From contig NZ_JFHN01000045.1 in NCBI RefSeq assembly GCF_000590885.1, positions 363,088 to 427,087 on the forward strand: DNA of 64,000 bases. The letters are read 5' to 3'. Position numbers and translations under genes: made by a program. The first letter of the stretch is position 1; each line of letters opens with the position of its first letter. The notes under the pieces are model-generated. The model was not told the DNA's origin. It searched no databases and saw nothing but the letters and a program-made list of their open reading frames with translations. Source of the DNA: Erwinia mallotivora. GTDB taxonomy: Bacteria; Pseudomonadota; Gammaproteobacteria; Enterobacterales; Enterobacteriaceae. This document shows, one piece after another, positions 49,465 to 58,824 of the stretch.

Positions 49465-50607
49465 ATGAAAATATCAGAAGTCAGTACTGAAAACACAGCA
49501 GTCTCCACGAAGACTGATAGTCCTCCCAATATTGTTCCTCATTCGGATATTAAAAGTTATCCTTCCACTTCTGTTACTCAACAAACTCACTCTGTTGAAA
49601 ATAATCCTGAAGAATTTAAATTTGCGCGTTATTATTCCGAGGTGCACGAAACGGTGCAGCAGTTTCTCAAAGAGAAAGATCCGGACGTGGTAAATCGGTA
49701 CAGAGAAGAAAATAGTTACATTCCCGCATTAAAACATTTTATAGATATTTACAGGTCCCAAACTCTCGACCCCAAGCAAGTCATTTCTCTACTCGGCTTA
49801 TGCCATGAATTAAGAAACTATATAATTAATTGTGAAAAAAATAATATCGGGCAAGGTAAATTATCGATAAACACCATGTCTGCAATAAAATCTTGTGAGG
49901 AGTTAAGTGATCTTTTTTCTAAAATTAGTGGATTTGATACGTATAAAATCATAAAAAATCCTATCAATAATAATTCTTATTCAAGATTAAATAGCAGGCA
50001 AGTTGAAAAATTACTTAAATTGTTGAAGTGCGAACCTGATGAAAGAACATTAACTATGTTGGTGGATGCAGGTATTCTGATGAAAGATGCTCTTATGAAT
50101 CATTTCGAAAGTATTGAAGAGAGTGTGATTAAAAATAAGATTGTTAATTTTTTAATTTATGAAGGTTATGAATATAATGAAGTTGAGAATTTTATAAAAT
50201 CAATTTTTTCTAAAATGAAAAGTGATGAATTTGTCCATGATTGGATTAACTATGGCTTTCCTAAAGGTAAAGGATTTATCAACTGCATTAATTTCTTTGG
50301 GCCATATATAAATTTAAAATATGCCATTATGCAGAGAATTGACCTGACAGACTACAACTTCAATGGTTGTGATTTAACCGGTTCATCTCTTGATTTCTCT
50401 TTAATTTTTAATTTTAATCCAGACTCTACGATATTAAAGGATGTTACTATGGAGGGCATAAATATGGCTAGTGTTTGCCCGAATGAACGGGAGTATCTGA
50501 TAATAAATGAAAAACTGAAAAAATCAGGCGTAAGGATATTGCCATATTATGAATCACATAGTCAGGATTATAGTCAGGAGTATAGTGAGCGTTTCGACTC
50601 CCAGTAG
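49465..50607 (+). CDS. Unknown AT-rich protein with short pentapeptide-like repeats
   Basis: I do not recognise this 380-residue protein. The first 50 residues are rich in Ser, Thr, Pro and Asn and lack a signal peptide, a composition common in type III secretion signals. The middle (50-290) is helical, charged, and rich in Lys, Asn and Ile. Residues about 294-330 show a five-residue rhythm (RIDLT DYNFN GCDLT GSSLD FSLIF), as in pentapeptide-repeat beta helices found in some effectors such as PipB and SopA. The C-terminus is acidic with SQDYSQEYSE. Base composition is far lower in GC than its neighbours, indicating horizontal acquisition. A role as effector is inference only. Confidence 0.75.
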   Translation: MKISEVSTENTAVSTKTDSPPNIVPHSDIKSYPSTSVTQQTHSVENNPEEFKFARYYSEVHETVQQFLKEKDPDVVNRYREENSYIPALKHFIDIYRSQTLDPKQVISLLGLCHELRNYIINCEKNNIGQGKLSINTMSAIKSCEELSDLFSKISGFDTYKIIKNPINNNSYSRLNSRQVEKLLKLLKCEPDERTLTMLVDAGILMKDALMNHFESIEESVIKNKIVNFLIYEGYEYNEVENFIKSIFSKMKSDEFVHDWINYGFPKGKGFINCINFFGPYINLKYAIMQRIDLTDYNFNGCDLTGSSLDFSLIFNFNPDSTILKDVTMEGINMASVCPNEREYLIINEKLKKSGVRILPYYESHSQDYSQEYSERFDSQ

Positions 50608-50703
50608 TAAGATAAAGACTGAATTTCAGGTCAGCGCTGGGAGAGATTAACGTCGTCTGCATTGTGATTGCTACCCGTATGTCTTTGTCACAAATCGCTG
50701 TAA

Positions 50704-50722
50704 GCCCGCCATAATGGCGGGC
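50704..50722. repeat. Perfect GC-rich palindrome before ldcC
   Basis: GCCCGCCAT-a-ATGGCGGGC is a perfect 9-bp inverted repeat in the 195-bp gap between the unknown gene and ldcC. It may end transcription of the AT-rich gene or be a REP-like element; no T-run follows. Confidence 0.55.
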
Positions 50723-50802
50723 AGATAGCGTCATCCTGAACAGTTTCGTGGGCAGACTATACTTTCAAGACAGTCGCTTACGCAGAAATCAGGAGATGTG
50801 CA

Positions 50803-52941
50803 TTGAATATTATCGCGATAATGGGACCGCATAACGCATTTTACAAAGATGAACCCATCCGTGAGCTGGACCAGGCGTTACAACTTCAGGGATTTCAGAC
50901 CATCTACCCGAAAGATGCTAATGACCTGCTAAAACTGATTGAACATAATCCACGTATCTGCGGCGTCATTTTTGACTGGGACGAGTACAGCCTCGATCTC
51001 TGTAGTGAGATCAATCAGCTCAATGAGTATCTCCCGCTGTATGCTTTTATTAACACCCACTCGACGATGGACGTCAGCATTAATGAAATGCGTATGACCA
51101 TCTGGTTCTTCGAATATGCGCTGGGTGCATCAGAAGAGATTGCTCAGCGTATCCGCCAGTATACCGATGAATACACGGATACCATTACGCCACCGCTGAC
51201 CAAAGCGTTGTTTACCTACGTGAAAGAAGGCAAATATACCTTTTGCACCCCCGGACATATGGCCGGTACAGCTTTTCAGAAAAGCCCGGTCGGAACGCTG
51301 TTTTATGATTTTTTTGGCGCAAATACTCTTAAAGCAGATGTTTCCATCTCCGTGACTGAGCTTGGGTCGCTGCTGGACCACACCGGTCCTCATCTTGAGG
51401 CAGAGGAGTATGTGGCCCGGACCTTTGGCGCAGAGCAGAGCTACATGGTGACCAACGGCACCTCAACGTCTAACAAGATTGTCGGCATGTATGCTGCGCC
51501 TGCGGGAAGCACCGTGCTGATCGACCGCAACTGCCATAAATCACTGACTCATCTGTTGATGATGAGCGATATTATCCCTGTCTGGCTGAAGCCAACCCGC
51601 AACGCACTGGGGATCCTCGGCGGTATTCCTAAACAGGAGTTCACAAGAGAGAGCATTGCGCTGAAAGTTGCGCAGACCGAGCGGGCCAGTTGGCCAGTGC
51701 ATGCGGTGATCACCAACTCTACCTATGATGGCCTGCTGTATAACACCCGGTACATCAAAGAGACGCTGGATGTTCCGTCAATTCACTTTGATTCTGCCTG
51801 GGTACCCTACACCAATTTTCACCCGATCTACTGCGGGCTTAGCGGAATGAGCGGTGAACGTACACCAGGCAAAGTTATTTATGAGACACAGTCAACCCAT
51901 AAGCTGCTGGCGGCGTTTTCCCAGGCCTCGCTGATCCATATTAAAGGTGACTACGACGAACAAACCTTTAATGAAGCCTACATGATGCACACCACCACTT
52001 CGCCTAACTACTCCATTGTGGCATCGATTGAAACCGCCGCCGCAATGCTTCGCGGTAATCCCGGTAAGAGGTTGATCAATCGCTCGGTGGAGCGTGCTTT
52101 ACATTTTCGTCGCGAAATCCAGCGTCTGCGTGAAGAGGCCGACGGTTGGTTCTTTGATATCTGGCAACCAGAGGGTATCGACCAACCCGAATGCTGGCCA
52201 ATCCAGCCGGGAGAGGAGCACTGGCATGGTTTTATCAATGCGGATGCCGATCATATGTACCTTGATCCTATCAAGGTCACTATTCTGACGCCGGGAATGA
52301 GTGAACAGGGGGAAATGGCACAGAAGGGGATCCCTGCTGCGCTGGTGGCGAAATATCTTGACGATCGCGGTGTCGTGGTGGAGAAGACCGGGCCATATAA
52401 TCTGCTGTTTCTGTTCAGTATTGGTATCGACAAAACGAAAGCAATGAGCGTTTTGCGGGGCCTGATTGACTTTAAACGGGCTTACGATCTTAATCTGCGG
52501 GTGAGAAATATGTTGCCGGATCTCTACGCAGAGGATCCTGATTTTTACCGCGACATGCGTATTCAGACGCTGGCTCAGGGGATCCATTCGCTCATCCGTC
52601 AACACGATCTTCCCCGGCTGATGCTTCAGGCTTTTGCAACCCTGCCGGAAATGAAAATGACCCCGCACCAGATGTTTCAGCAGCAGGTGAAAAAGAATGT
52701 GGAAACGGTAGAAATAGCCGATCTGGTGGGTCGTGTTTCGGCCAATATGATCCTGCCTTATCCACCCGGTGTGCCGCTGGTCATGCCCGGAGAGATGATC
52801 ACGGAGGAGAGCCGGGCCGTTCTCGATTTCCTGCTGATGTTGTGCACCATCGGCAGACATTACCCTGGTTTTGAGACGGATATCCACGGTGCAAAACTCA
52901 CCGACGAAGGTCAGTACAGGGTGCGGGTGTTAAAAGCCTAA
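50803..52941 (+). CDS. ldcC: Lysine decarboxylase (constitutive type, LdcC)
   Basis: The 712-residue PLP enzyme converts lysine to cadaverine. The N-terminal wing domain is followed by the fold-type I core; the PLP lysine lies in ETQSTHKLLAAFSQ (about residue 367), and SVTELGSLLDHTGPH is conserved. The end DIHGAKLTDEGQYRVRVLKA matches LdcC. The start is TTG at 50803, with AGGAG eight bases upstream. The genomic place after accA and before yaeR is that of ldcC; the absence of cadB nearby supports LdcC over the inducible CadA. Confidence 0.95.
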   Translation: MNIIAIMGPHNAFYKDEPIRELDQALQLQGFQTIYPKDANDLLKLIEHNPRICGVIFDWDEYSLDLCSEINQLNEYLPLYAFINTHSTMDVSINEMRMTIWFFEYALGASEEIAQRIRQYTDEYTDTITPPLTKALFTYVKEGKYTFCTPGHMAGTAFQKSPVGTLFYDFFGANTLKADVSISVTELGSLLDHTGPHLEAEEYVARTFGAEQSYMVTNGTSTSNKIVGMYAAPAGSTVLIDRNCHKSLTHLLMMSDIIPVWLKPTRNALGILGGIPKQEFTRESIALKVAQTERASWPVHAVITNSTYDGLLYNTRYIKETLDVPSIHFDSAWVPYTNFHPIYCGLSGMSGERTPGKVIYETQSTHKLLAAFSQASLIHIKGDYDEQTFNEAYMMHTTTSPNYSIVASIETAAAMLRGNPGKRLINRSVERALHFRREIQRLREEADGWFFDIWQPEGIDQPECWPIQPGEEHWHGFINADADHMYLDPIKVTILTPGMSEQGEMAQKGIPAALVAKYLDDRGVVVEKTGPYNLLFLFSIGIDKTKAMSVLRGLIDFKRAYDLNLRVRNMLPDLYAEDPDFYRDMRIQTLAQGIHSLIRQHDLPRLMLQAFATLPEMKMTPHQMFQQQVKKNVETVEIADLVGRVSANMILPYPPGVPLVMPGEMITEESRAVLDFLLMLCTIGRHYPGFETDIHGAKLTDEGQYRVRVLKA

Positions 52942-53009
52942 GCGCGGGTCGACAGCAACAGGGTTAACAGGATACAAAGCATCAGCGTGCACAAGATAAA
53001 GGTATTACT

Positions 53010-53399
53010 ATGTTGAATATTAAGCAGATCCACCATATCGCCATCATCGCCAGTCAGTATCAGGTCAGTAAAGATTTTTACTGTGACCTGCTGGGCTTTA
53101 CTTTGATTGGTGAAGTCTACCGGGAAGCGCGTGATTCATGGAAGGGGGATTTGGCGCTGCACGGTCAGTACGTTATCGAACTGTTTTCGTTTCCGCAGCC
53201 GCCAGCACGTATCAACCGGCCAGAGGCCTGCGGCTTGCGCCATCTGGCCTTCAGCGTGGCAGACATTGATGCTGCCAGTCAGTATCTGACCGAAAAGGGG
53301 GTTATTTGCGAACCCATTCGTGTGGACCCAATCAGCGGTAAACGCTACACCTTTTTTTGCGATCCGGATGGTTTGCCGCTGGAACTTTATCAGGCGTAA
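53010..53399 (+). CDS. yaeR: VOC family protein YaeR
   Basis: The 129-residue protein has a glyoxalase/dioxygenase (vicinal oxygen chelate) fold. Metal-ligand positions are apparent in IKQIHHIAIIA near the start, GLRHLAFSV in the middle and DGLPLELYQA at the end. The substrate is unknown. Length equals E. coli YaeR. It begins 68 bp after ldcC and precedes tilS, as in E. coli. Confidence 0.93.
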   Translation: MLNIKQIHHIAIIASQYQVSKDFYCDLLGFTLIGEVYREARDSWKGDLALHGQYVIELFSFPQPPARINRPEACGLRHLAFSVADIDAASQYLTEKGVICEPIRVDPISGKRYTFFCDPDGLPLELYQA

Positions 53400-53460
53400 A
53401 ATAGCCGCTCACTGGCCCGGTGTGATATCACCGGGTTATCAACTCTCTGCCGGAAAGCCC

Positions 53461-54852
53461 ATGTCACTGCGTTATCTTCAACAGCAACTTGATGGACATC
53501 AGCACCTGCTGGTGGCGTACAGCGGCGGGCTGGACTCCAGTGTATTGCTGCATCAGCTGGTCTGCCTGCGCCAGCAGTTACCCGAGCTGCATCTGCGGGC
53601 GATACATGTTCATCATGGTCTGAATCCGCAGGCAGGCAGCTGGGTAAAGCATTGCCGGAAGCAGTGTGCTGAATGGCAGGTTGAGCTGGAGGTGGTAAAG
53701 GTGCAGGTGGATGCCAGGGGCAAAGGTATCGAAGCAGCGGCGCGGGCGGTGCGCTATCAGGCTTTTGTTGAGCATCTCCGCCCTGAAGACGCATTGCTGA
53801 CCGCTCAGCATCAGGACGATCAGTGTGAAACATTGTTACTGGCCCTCAAGCGGGGCAGCGGCCCCGCCGGGCTCTCTGCGATGCCAGCGCGCGGTATCAC
53901 GGGGGGGCATGTTCACCTTCGTCCATTACTAAGCTGTTCCCGGCTGCAACTGGAAAACTGGGCGGCAGAGAATCATCTGCAATGGATTGAGGATGACAGC
54001 AATCAGGACTGCCGCTATGACCGCAATTTTCTACGTCAGGCTGTCATCCCTCTGCTGAATGCACGCTGGCCGCATTTTTCTCAGGCGACGGCCCGAAGCG
54101 CCAGCCTGTGTGCAGAGCAGGAACAACTGCTGGATGAACTGCTGGCAGAATCACTCGACGCTTTAATTGACCAGCAGGGATCGCTGGCCGTTGCGCCACT
54201 GGCGGCGATGAGTGATTCCCGACGCAGTGCCTTAATCAGGCGATGGATCGCCCGGCAGGAGGGGCAGATGCCTTCCCGCGATGCGCTCCGACGTATCTGG
54301 CTGGAGGTGGCATGCAGTCGTGAAGATGCGGAACCGCGTCTGCTACTGGGGCAGCATGAGATTCGTCGTTATCGCAACCGCCTTTACTGGCTTGCGCGCT
54401 GTGAACCTGTGCGGAATGTGGTGATTGAATGGCCTGCCAGTGTACGGTCTGTTGCTCTCCCTGCCGGGATGGGCTGGCTGGTAAGGCGTGAGTCAGAAGA
54501 GAACCATGACGGGCAAAGAACGGTGGCCGGGCATAATATTTATGAAAAAGAAGCCGGATGCTGTGCGCCATCGGCAGAGGCAACGGTCACCATTCGTCCA
54601 CCAGCCGGGCATGAGAGGGTAACGGTGCGTTTTCAGGCGCGGGGAAAATTTCATTTTGTTGGTCGGGCAGGCAGCCGTTCGCTAAAAAAACTCTGGCAGG
54701 AGCTGGGAGTGCCGCCGTGGCAGCGTGAGCGTATACCCATGATTTTTTATGATGATCAGTTAATCGCGGCTCCTGGCATTTTTGTCACCCGCGAAGGTCA
54801 GGCCGGTACGGGCACCTTCTGGCAGACAGACTGGCAGAATACGCCGGTATGA
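53461..54852 (+). CDS. tilS: tRNA(Ile)-lysidine synthase TilS
   Basis: The 463-residue enzyme adds lysine to C34 of the minor tRNA-Ile, changing its decoding from AUG to AUA; it is essential. The PP-loop motif SGGLDSS is at residues 21-27. The middle has AQHQDDQCETLLLALKRGSGPAGLSAMPARG, and the C-terminal domain keeps LKKLWQELGVPPWQRERIPMIFYDD. It is about 30 residues longer than E. coli (432), with the excess in the variable linker around residues 330-385. ATG at 53461 begins the conserved region. Confidence 0.96.
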   Translation: MSLRYLQQQLDGHQHLLVAYSGGLDSSVLLHQLVCLRQQLPELHLRAIHVHHGLNPQAGSWVKHCRKQCAEWQVELEVVKVQVDARGKGIEAAARAVRYQAFVEHLRPEDALLTAQHQDDQCETLLLALKRGSGPAGLSAMPARGITGGHVHLRPLLSCSRLQLENWAAENHLQWIEDDSNQDCRYDRNFLRQAVIPLLNARWPHFSQATARSASLCAEQEQLLDELLAESLDALIDQQGSLAVAPLAAMSDSRRSALIRRWIARQEGQMPSRDALRRIWLEVACSREDAEPRLLLGQHEIRRYRNRLYWLARCEPVRNVVIEWPASVRSVALPAGMGWLVRRESEENHDGQRTVAGHNIYEKEAGCCAPSAEATVTIRPPAGHERVTVRFQARGKFHFVGRAGSRSLKKLWQELGVPPWQRERIPMIFYDDQLIAAPGIFVTREGQAGTGTFWQTDWQNTPV

Positions 54853-54928
54853 CTGGCATAAACATTATACAGGTGACAGGGGAGTTGTGGCTGTGCGTTG
54901 TAGCAGGTGGGGGGGATAAAAGGAACAG

Positions 54929-54947
54929 GGGCGGGAAGCTCCCGCCC
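54929..54947 (-). terminator. Terminator between convergent tilS and rof
   Basis: GGGCGGGA-agc-TCCCGCCC begins eight bases beyond the rof stop; on the minus strand it is followed by CTGTTCCTTTTATCC. Confidence 0.65.
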
Positions 54948-54954
54948 GCAGGCG

Positions 54955-55218
54955 TTAATCAGACTCGCTAACCACGACGGTACCCAGGTCCGGGTGACTG
55001 AAACTGGCAATATGATCCAGGCGCAGCTCACGGACTTCGCCGGAAAGATCGACAGCGAGATATTCGACGTTTTTACTTGACACCATGTCTGTCGCTTTGG
55101 CCTTCAGCTGTTCACCATTCTTCAGCGACAGCGCCAGCATCCAGTGGTTCTGGCAGGCGAGTTCCAGGTTATCGTAGTCATCGCAGTTGATCGGTTTATA
55201 GGCTTCATTCGTCAACAT
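54955..55218 (-). CDS. rof: Rho-binding antiterminator Rof (YaeO)
   Basis: The 87-residue protein binds Rho and inhibits Rho-dependent termination in E. coli. Strongly conserved segments are [20 protein letters not shown] and [20 protein letters not shown]. The start ATG at 55218 lies within the last codons of yaeP (14-bp overlap), so the pair is translationally linked as in E. coli. Confidence 0.95.
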   Translation of the reverse strand: MLTNEAYKPINCDDYDNLELACQNHWMLALSLKNGEQLKAKATDMVSSKNVEYLAVDLSGEVRELRLDHIASFSHPDLGTVVVSESD

Positions 55219-55405
55219 AATCGCTCACCAATAAGTTTGCAGCAGCATAAGCTGCCTGTTCCCTGATGGAAGAGGGTAGCTCAGCGTTTGCGGCTACCTC
55301 ATCAAGTGCTTTCAGCACGCAATCCAGCGCATCCGGCACGTATCCCAGGTCGCCACTGCCGATTTCGGCATATTTCTGGCGAACTAATTCACAATACTTT
55401 TGCAC
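55205..55405 (-). CDS. yaeP: UPF0253 family protein YaeP
   Basis: The 66-residue protein is conserved in enterobacteria and of unknown function. [35 protein letters not shown] and the end [16 protein letters not shown] match the family. I chose GTG at 55405 because it aligns with the E. coli start and AGGTG lies five bases upstream; a TTG at 55417 would add four residues. It precedes and overlaps rof. Confidence 0.92.
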   Translation of the reverse strand: MQKYCELVRQKYAEIGSGDLGYVPDALDCVLKALDEVAANAELPSSIREQAAYAAANLLVSDYVDE

Positions 55406-55535
55406 AATGCACCTCAAGAGTTTTCTCTGGTGTTTTGACGACTATAACACAGGATTTTACGTGAAATCAGCCCGACGGCGGGTGATTTACTGTCTTAACC
55501 GGTTACAATAGCAGCCGATAAAGATAAGGAACCTC

Positions 55536-56090
55536 ATGGCACTCAAAGCGACTATTTACAAAGCGGTAATTAATGTTGCCGATATGGACAGAAATGTTTT
55601 TATCGACAGCAATCTGACGCTGGCCCGTCACCCTTCAGAAACGGAAGAACGACTGATGCTTCGCCTGCTTGCCTGGTTAGTGCATGCTGACGAAAGATTA
55701 ATGTTCACCCGAGGCCTGAGCGCAGAGGATGAGCCTGAAATCTGGCTGATGAATGACCATAACGGTATTGAAGTCTGGGTTGAACTGGGCCTGCCGGACG
55801 AACGCCGAATCAAAAAAGCCTGCAACCGGGCAGCAGGCGTTTATTTATACACTTACAACGCCCGTGCGGCGCAGATCTGGTGGCAGCAGAATCAACAGAA
55901 GTTGACACAGCAGGAGAATCTCAGCATTCGTTTTCTGGATGATCATCAAATGAAGGCGCTGGCCGGGCTTGCTTCGCGCTCGATGACGCTTCAGGCCACG
56001 CTACAGGACGGCACCATCTGGCTGTCTGATGAGCATAACCATCTTGAACTCCGCTTCACCGACTGGCTGACAGACGGCAAAATTGTATGA
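55536..56090 (+). CDS. yaeQ: YaeQ family protein
   Basis: The 184-residue protein belongs to the YaeQ family, whose structure resembles PD-(D/E)XK nucleases; its function is unsettled (it was first reported as an RfaH suppressor). The start [20 protein letters not shown] and the core [31 protein letters not shown] match E. coli. AAGGA precedes the ATG. It overlaps arfB by 4 bp as ATGA. Confidence 0.95.
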   Translation: MALKATIYKAVINVADMDRNVFIDSNLTLARHPSETEERLMLRLLAWLVHADERLMFTRGLSAEDEPEIWLMNDHNGIEVWVELGLPDERRIKKACNRAAGVYLYTYNARAAQIWWQQNQQKLTQQENLSIRFLDDHQMKALAGLASRSMTLQATLQDGTIWLSDEHNHLELRFTDWLTDGKIV

Positions 56091-56509
56091 TTGTTTTGTC
56101 ACGCAACGCGACCATCACCAGCGCTGAACTGGAGCTGACGGCGATCAGAGCGCAGGGCAACGGCGGCCAGCATGTTAATAAAAGCGCCACGGCAATCCAT
56201 CTGCGTTTTGACATCCGCGCCTCAAATTTGCCGGTATTCTATAAAGAGCGTCTGCTGGCTGCCAGCCATCATCTGATCACCGCAGAAGGTGTGGTGGTGA
56301 TTAAAGCTCAGGAGTACCGCAGCCAGGAGATGAACCGGGAAGCGGCATTAAAGCGGCTGGAAAATCTCATTCAGGAATTGATGGTGGTTGAGAAAGCGCG
56401 ACGACCGACGAAGCCCACCCGAGCCTCAGACCAGCGTCGACTGGTCAGCAAGGCCCGCAAAGCCAGTACCAAATTGCTGCGGGGAAAACCAGGCCGCAGC
56501 CAGGACTGA
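56087..56509 (+). CDS. arfB: Alternative ribosome-rescue factor ArfB (YaeJ)
   Basis: The 140-residue peptidyl-tRNA hydrolase frees ribosomes stalled on nonstop mRNA as a backup to tmRNA. The GGQ motif is at residues 26-28 in [15 protein letters not shown] basic C-terminal tail (about 105-140: [13 protein letters not shown] ... RGKPGRSQD) enters the empty mRNA channel. Length equals E. coli. It is coupled to yaeQ and followed 15 bp later by nlpE. Confidence 0.97.
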   Translation: MIVLSRNATITSAELELTAIRAQGNGGQHVNKSATAIHLRFDIRASNLPVFYKERLLAASHHLITAEGVVVIKAQEYRSQEMNREAALKRLENLIQELMVVEKARRPTKPTRASDQRRLVSKARKASTKLLRGKPGRSQD

Positions 56510-56524
56510 TATTCAGGAGGACAG

Positions 56525-56926
56525 GTGAAAAAAATTGTTGTGGCTGTTCTGGCCACACTCTTCTTAGGTTCGTTACTGGGTTGCCAGAACCCTCAAAGGG
56601 TCATTCCGCCCGTGGCGGAAACGATGGCGCAGGATTATCAGGGGGTGATTCCCTGTGCTGATTGCGAAGGCATTACGGTTTCACTGTCGCTGCAACAGGG
56701 AGGACGCTATCGCATCAGCGAAGGTTATCAGGGAACCGCAAATCTCAGCGATGTGCAGCAGGGACGCTGGAGCCGCACCGCAGAGAAGCTGGTGCTGATT
56801 TCCGATGCGGGGGAAAAACGCTACTTCCGACCTGTACCGGATGGTCTTGAAATGATGGATATGCAGGGTAACCCGATATCGTCAGCAAATAATTACCGTC
56901 TGCAAAGGGTGAAGTCTGGAGGCTGA
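56525..56926 (+). CDS. nlpE: Short NlpE (CutF) lipoprotein, N-terminal domain only
   Basis: The 133-residue lipoprotein has a signal peptide with lipobox GSLLGC (Cys20) and the CxxC motif Cys44-Cys47 in YQGVIPCADCEGI. In E. coli, NlpE (236 residues) senses adhesion and lipoprotein or redox stress and activates CpxA. Here only the N-terminal barrel is encoded; the C-terminal domain with its own disulfide is absent, and the gene ends normally before a terminator. GTG at 56525 follows a perfect AGGAGG. The domain loss may be genuine rather than a frameshift, since no C-terminal remnant was seen in the 69 bp to proS. Confidence 0.85.
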   Translation: MKKIVVAVLATLFLGSLLGCQNPQRVIPPVAETMAQDYQGVIPCADCEGITVSLSLQQGGRYRISEGYQGTANLSDVQQGRWSRTAEKLVLISDAGEKRYFRPVPDGLEMMDMQGNPISSANNYRLQRVKSGG

Positions 56927-56964
56927 ATGCAGCCGGCGTGCTGGTTATTCGCATCCACGTTATG

Positions 56965-56990
56965 AGCGGCGGGCTGATTAGCCCGCCGCT
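56965..56990. terminator. Bidirectional terminator between nlpE and proS
   Basis: AGCGGCGGGC-tgatta-GCCCGCCGCT is a perfect 10-bp stem between convergent nlpE and proS, with TTT following on the plus strand. Confidence 0.75.
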
Positions 56991-56995
56991 TTGGA

Positions 56996-58714
56996 TCAGG
57001 CTTTCACTTCTCGCACAAGAAAATCCAGGATTTCGCTGGTTTTGATCATGCGTTTTTCGCCTTCGCGACGAGATTTATACTCAATCTCTTCGCTGTCAAG
57101 ATTACGCTCTCCAATCACGATGGTATGTGGAATGCCAATCAGTTCCATATCGGCAAACATCACACCCGGACGTTCTTTGCGATCGTCCAGAATGACGTCA
57201 ATGCCTTTGGCGCGTAACTGCTGATACAGCTCTTCAGCCAGGTCTTTCACGCGGAAGGACTTATGCATATTCATCGGCAGGATAGCCACCTGGAAAGGGG
57301 CAAGCGCGTCTGGCCAGATGATCCCCCGTTCATCATGATTCTGCTCGATAGCGGCGGCAACGATTCGGGTGATACCAATGCCATAGCAGCCCATTGTCAG
57401 GGTCTGGTTACGGCCATCTTCGCCCTGTACCGCTGCTTTCATCGCTTCAGAATATTTGCAGCCCAGCTGGAAGATGTGCCCCACCTCGATACCGCGTTTA
57501 ATCAGCAGCGTACCCTTTCCATCCGGACTGGCATCACCTTCCACCACGTTGCGGATATCTTCCACGCGCGCCAGTGGCAGGTCGCGCTGCCAGTTGATGC
57601 CGGTAAAATGTTTACCGTCTTTATTCGCTCCGGCAGCAAAATCGCTCATCACCGCAACGGTGCGGTCTGCGATGACGGGCAGCGTCAGGCCTACGGGTCC
57701 CAGCGATCCCGGACCTGCACCAACGGCAGCACGAATCTCTTCTTCGGTAGCAAACGTCAGCGGTGCCGCGATGATGTTAATTTTTTCCGCTTTGACTTCA
57801 TTGAGTTGGTGATCGCCACGCAGCAGCAGTGCCACCAGCGTGTGGCCACTCTCCTCGCTGGCTTTGACCATCAGTGTTTTGATGGTTTTTTCCACCGGCA
57901 GACCAAACTGCTCAACCAGTTCGGCGATGGTTTTTGCGTTCGGCGTGTCGATTTCAGTCAGTTCTTGAGTGGCCCCGGCACGGTTTTCCGTCGGGGCTAA
58001 GGCTTCTGCCAGCTCCATATTGGCTGCGTAGTCAGACTCCGTTGAAAAAATAATGTCGTCTTCACCACTTTGTGCCAGCACCTGAAACTCGTGAGATGCG
58101 CTGCCGCCAATCGAGCCGGTATCAGCCTGCACAGCGCGGAAATCCAGCCCCATACGGGTAAAACTCTGGCTGTATGCGCGGTACATATCATCATAAGTTG
58201 CCTGAAGCGACTCCTGCGACGTGTGGAACGAGTAAGCATCCTTCATGATGAATTCCCGGGAACGCATCACGCCAAAACGGGGGCGTACTTCATCGCGAAA
58301 TTTGGTCTGGATCTGAAAGACATTCAGCGGCAGCTGTTTATATGAACTGAGTTCGTTACGGATCAGGTCAGTAACCACTTCCTCATGCGTTGGACCAAGA
58401 ACGAAAGGGCGCTCCCCCCGATCCACAAAGCGCAGCAGTTCAGGGCCATACTGTTCCCAACGCCCACTTTCCTGCCATAAATCGGCGGGCTGCACCACTG
58501 GCATGGAAATTTCGATCGCACCGGCATTGTTCATCTCTTCACGCACGATGTTTTCGACTTTTTTCAACACGCGCAGGCCGGTTGGTAACCATGTATACAA
58601 ACCAGAGGCCAGCTTGCGGATCATACCGGCGCGCAGCATCAACTGATGGCTGATCACTTCGGCGTCGGCTGGCGTCTCCTTCAGAGTGGAGAGCAGATAT
58701 TGAGTAGTACGCAT
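56996..58714 (-). CDS. proS: Prolyl-tRNA synthetase
   Basis: The 572-residue class II synthetase charges tRNA-Pro and has an inserted editing domain that hydrolyses alanyl-tRNA-Pro. It starts [44 protein letters not shown]. Motif 2 contains [21 protein letters not shown]; the motif 3 region reads [15 protein letters not shown]. The YbaK-like insertion lies at about 225-395. Length equals E. coli. trmO and rcsF lie upstream on the same strand. Confidence 0.98.
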   Translation of the reverse strand: MRTTQYLLSTLKETPADAEVISHQLMLRAGMIRKLASGLYTWLPTGLRVLKKVENIVREEMNNAGAIEISMPVVQPADLWQESGRWEQYGPELLRFVDRGERPFVLGPTHEEVVTDLIRNELSSYKQLPLNVFQIQTKFRDEVRPRFGVMRSREFIMKDAYSFHTSQESLQATYDDMYRAYSQSFTRMGLDFRAVQADTGSIGGSASHEFQVLAQSGEDDIIFSTESDYAANMELAEALAPTENRAGATQELTEIDTPNAKTIAELVEQFGLPVEKTIKTLMVKASEESGHTLVALLLRGDHQLNEVKAEKINIIAAPLTFATEEEIRAAVGAGPGSLGPVGLTLPVIADRTVAVMSDFAAGANKDGKHFTGINWQRDLPLARVEDIRNVVEGDASPDGKGTLLIKRGIEVGHIFQLGCKYSEAMKAAVQGEDGRNQTLTMGCYGIGITRIVAAAIEQNHDERGIIWPDALAPFQVAILPMNMHKSFRVKDLAEELYQQLRAKGIDVILDDRKERPGVMFADMELIGIPHTIVIGERNLDSEEIEYKSRREGEKRMIKTSEILDFLVREVKA

Positions 58715-58824
58715 GAGTTTCGATTCCAGTTAAGCAGAAAGCTTACGAATTAAGCCCGGCAGAAAAATTGCTGGCGGCTAGTGTAACAGCGTGATCAAAG
58801 AGTCAAAAGATGCCGGAAGATAAA

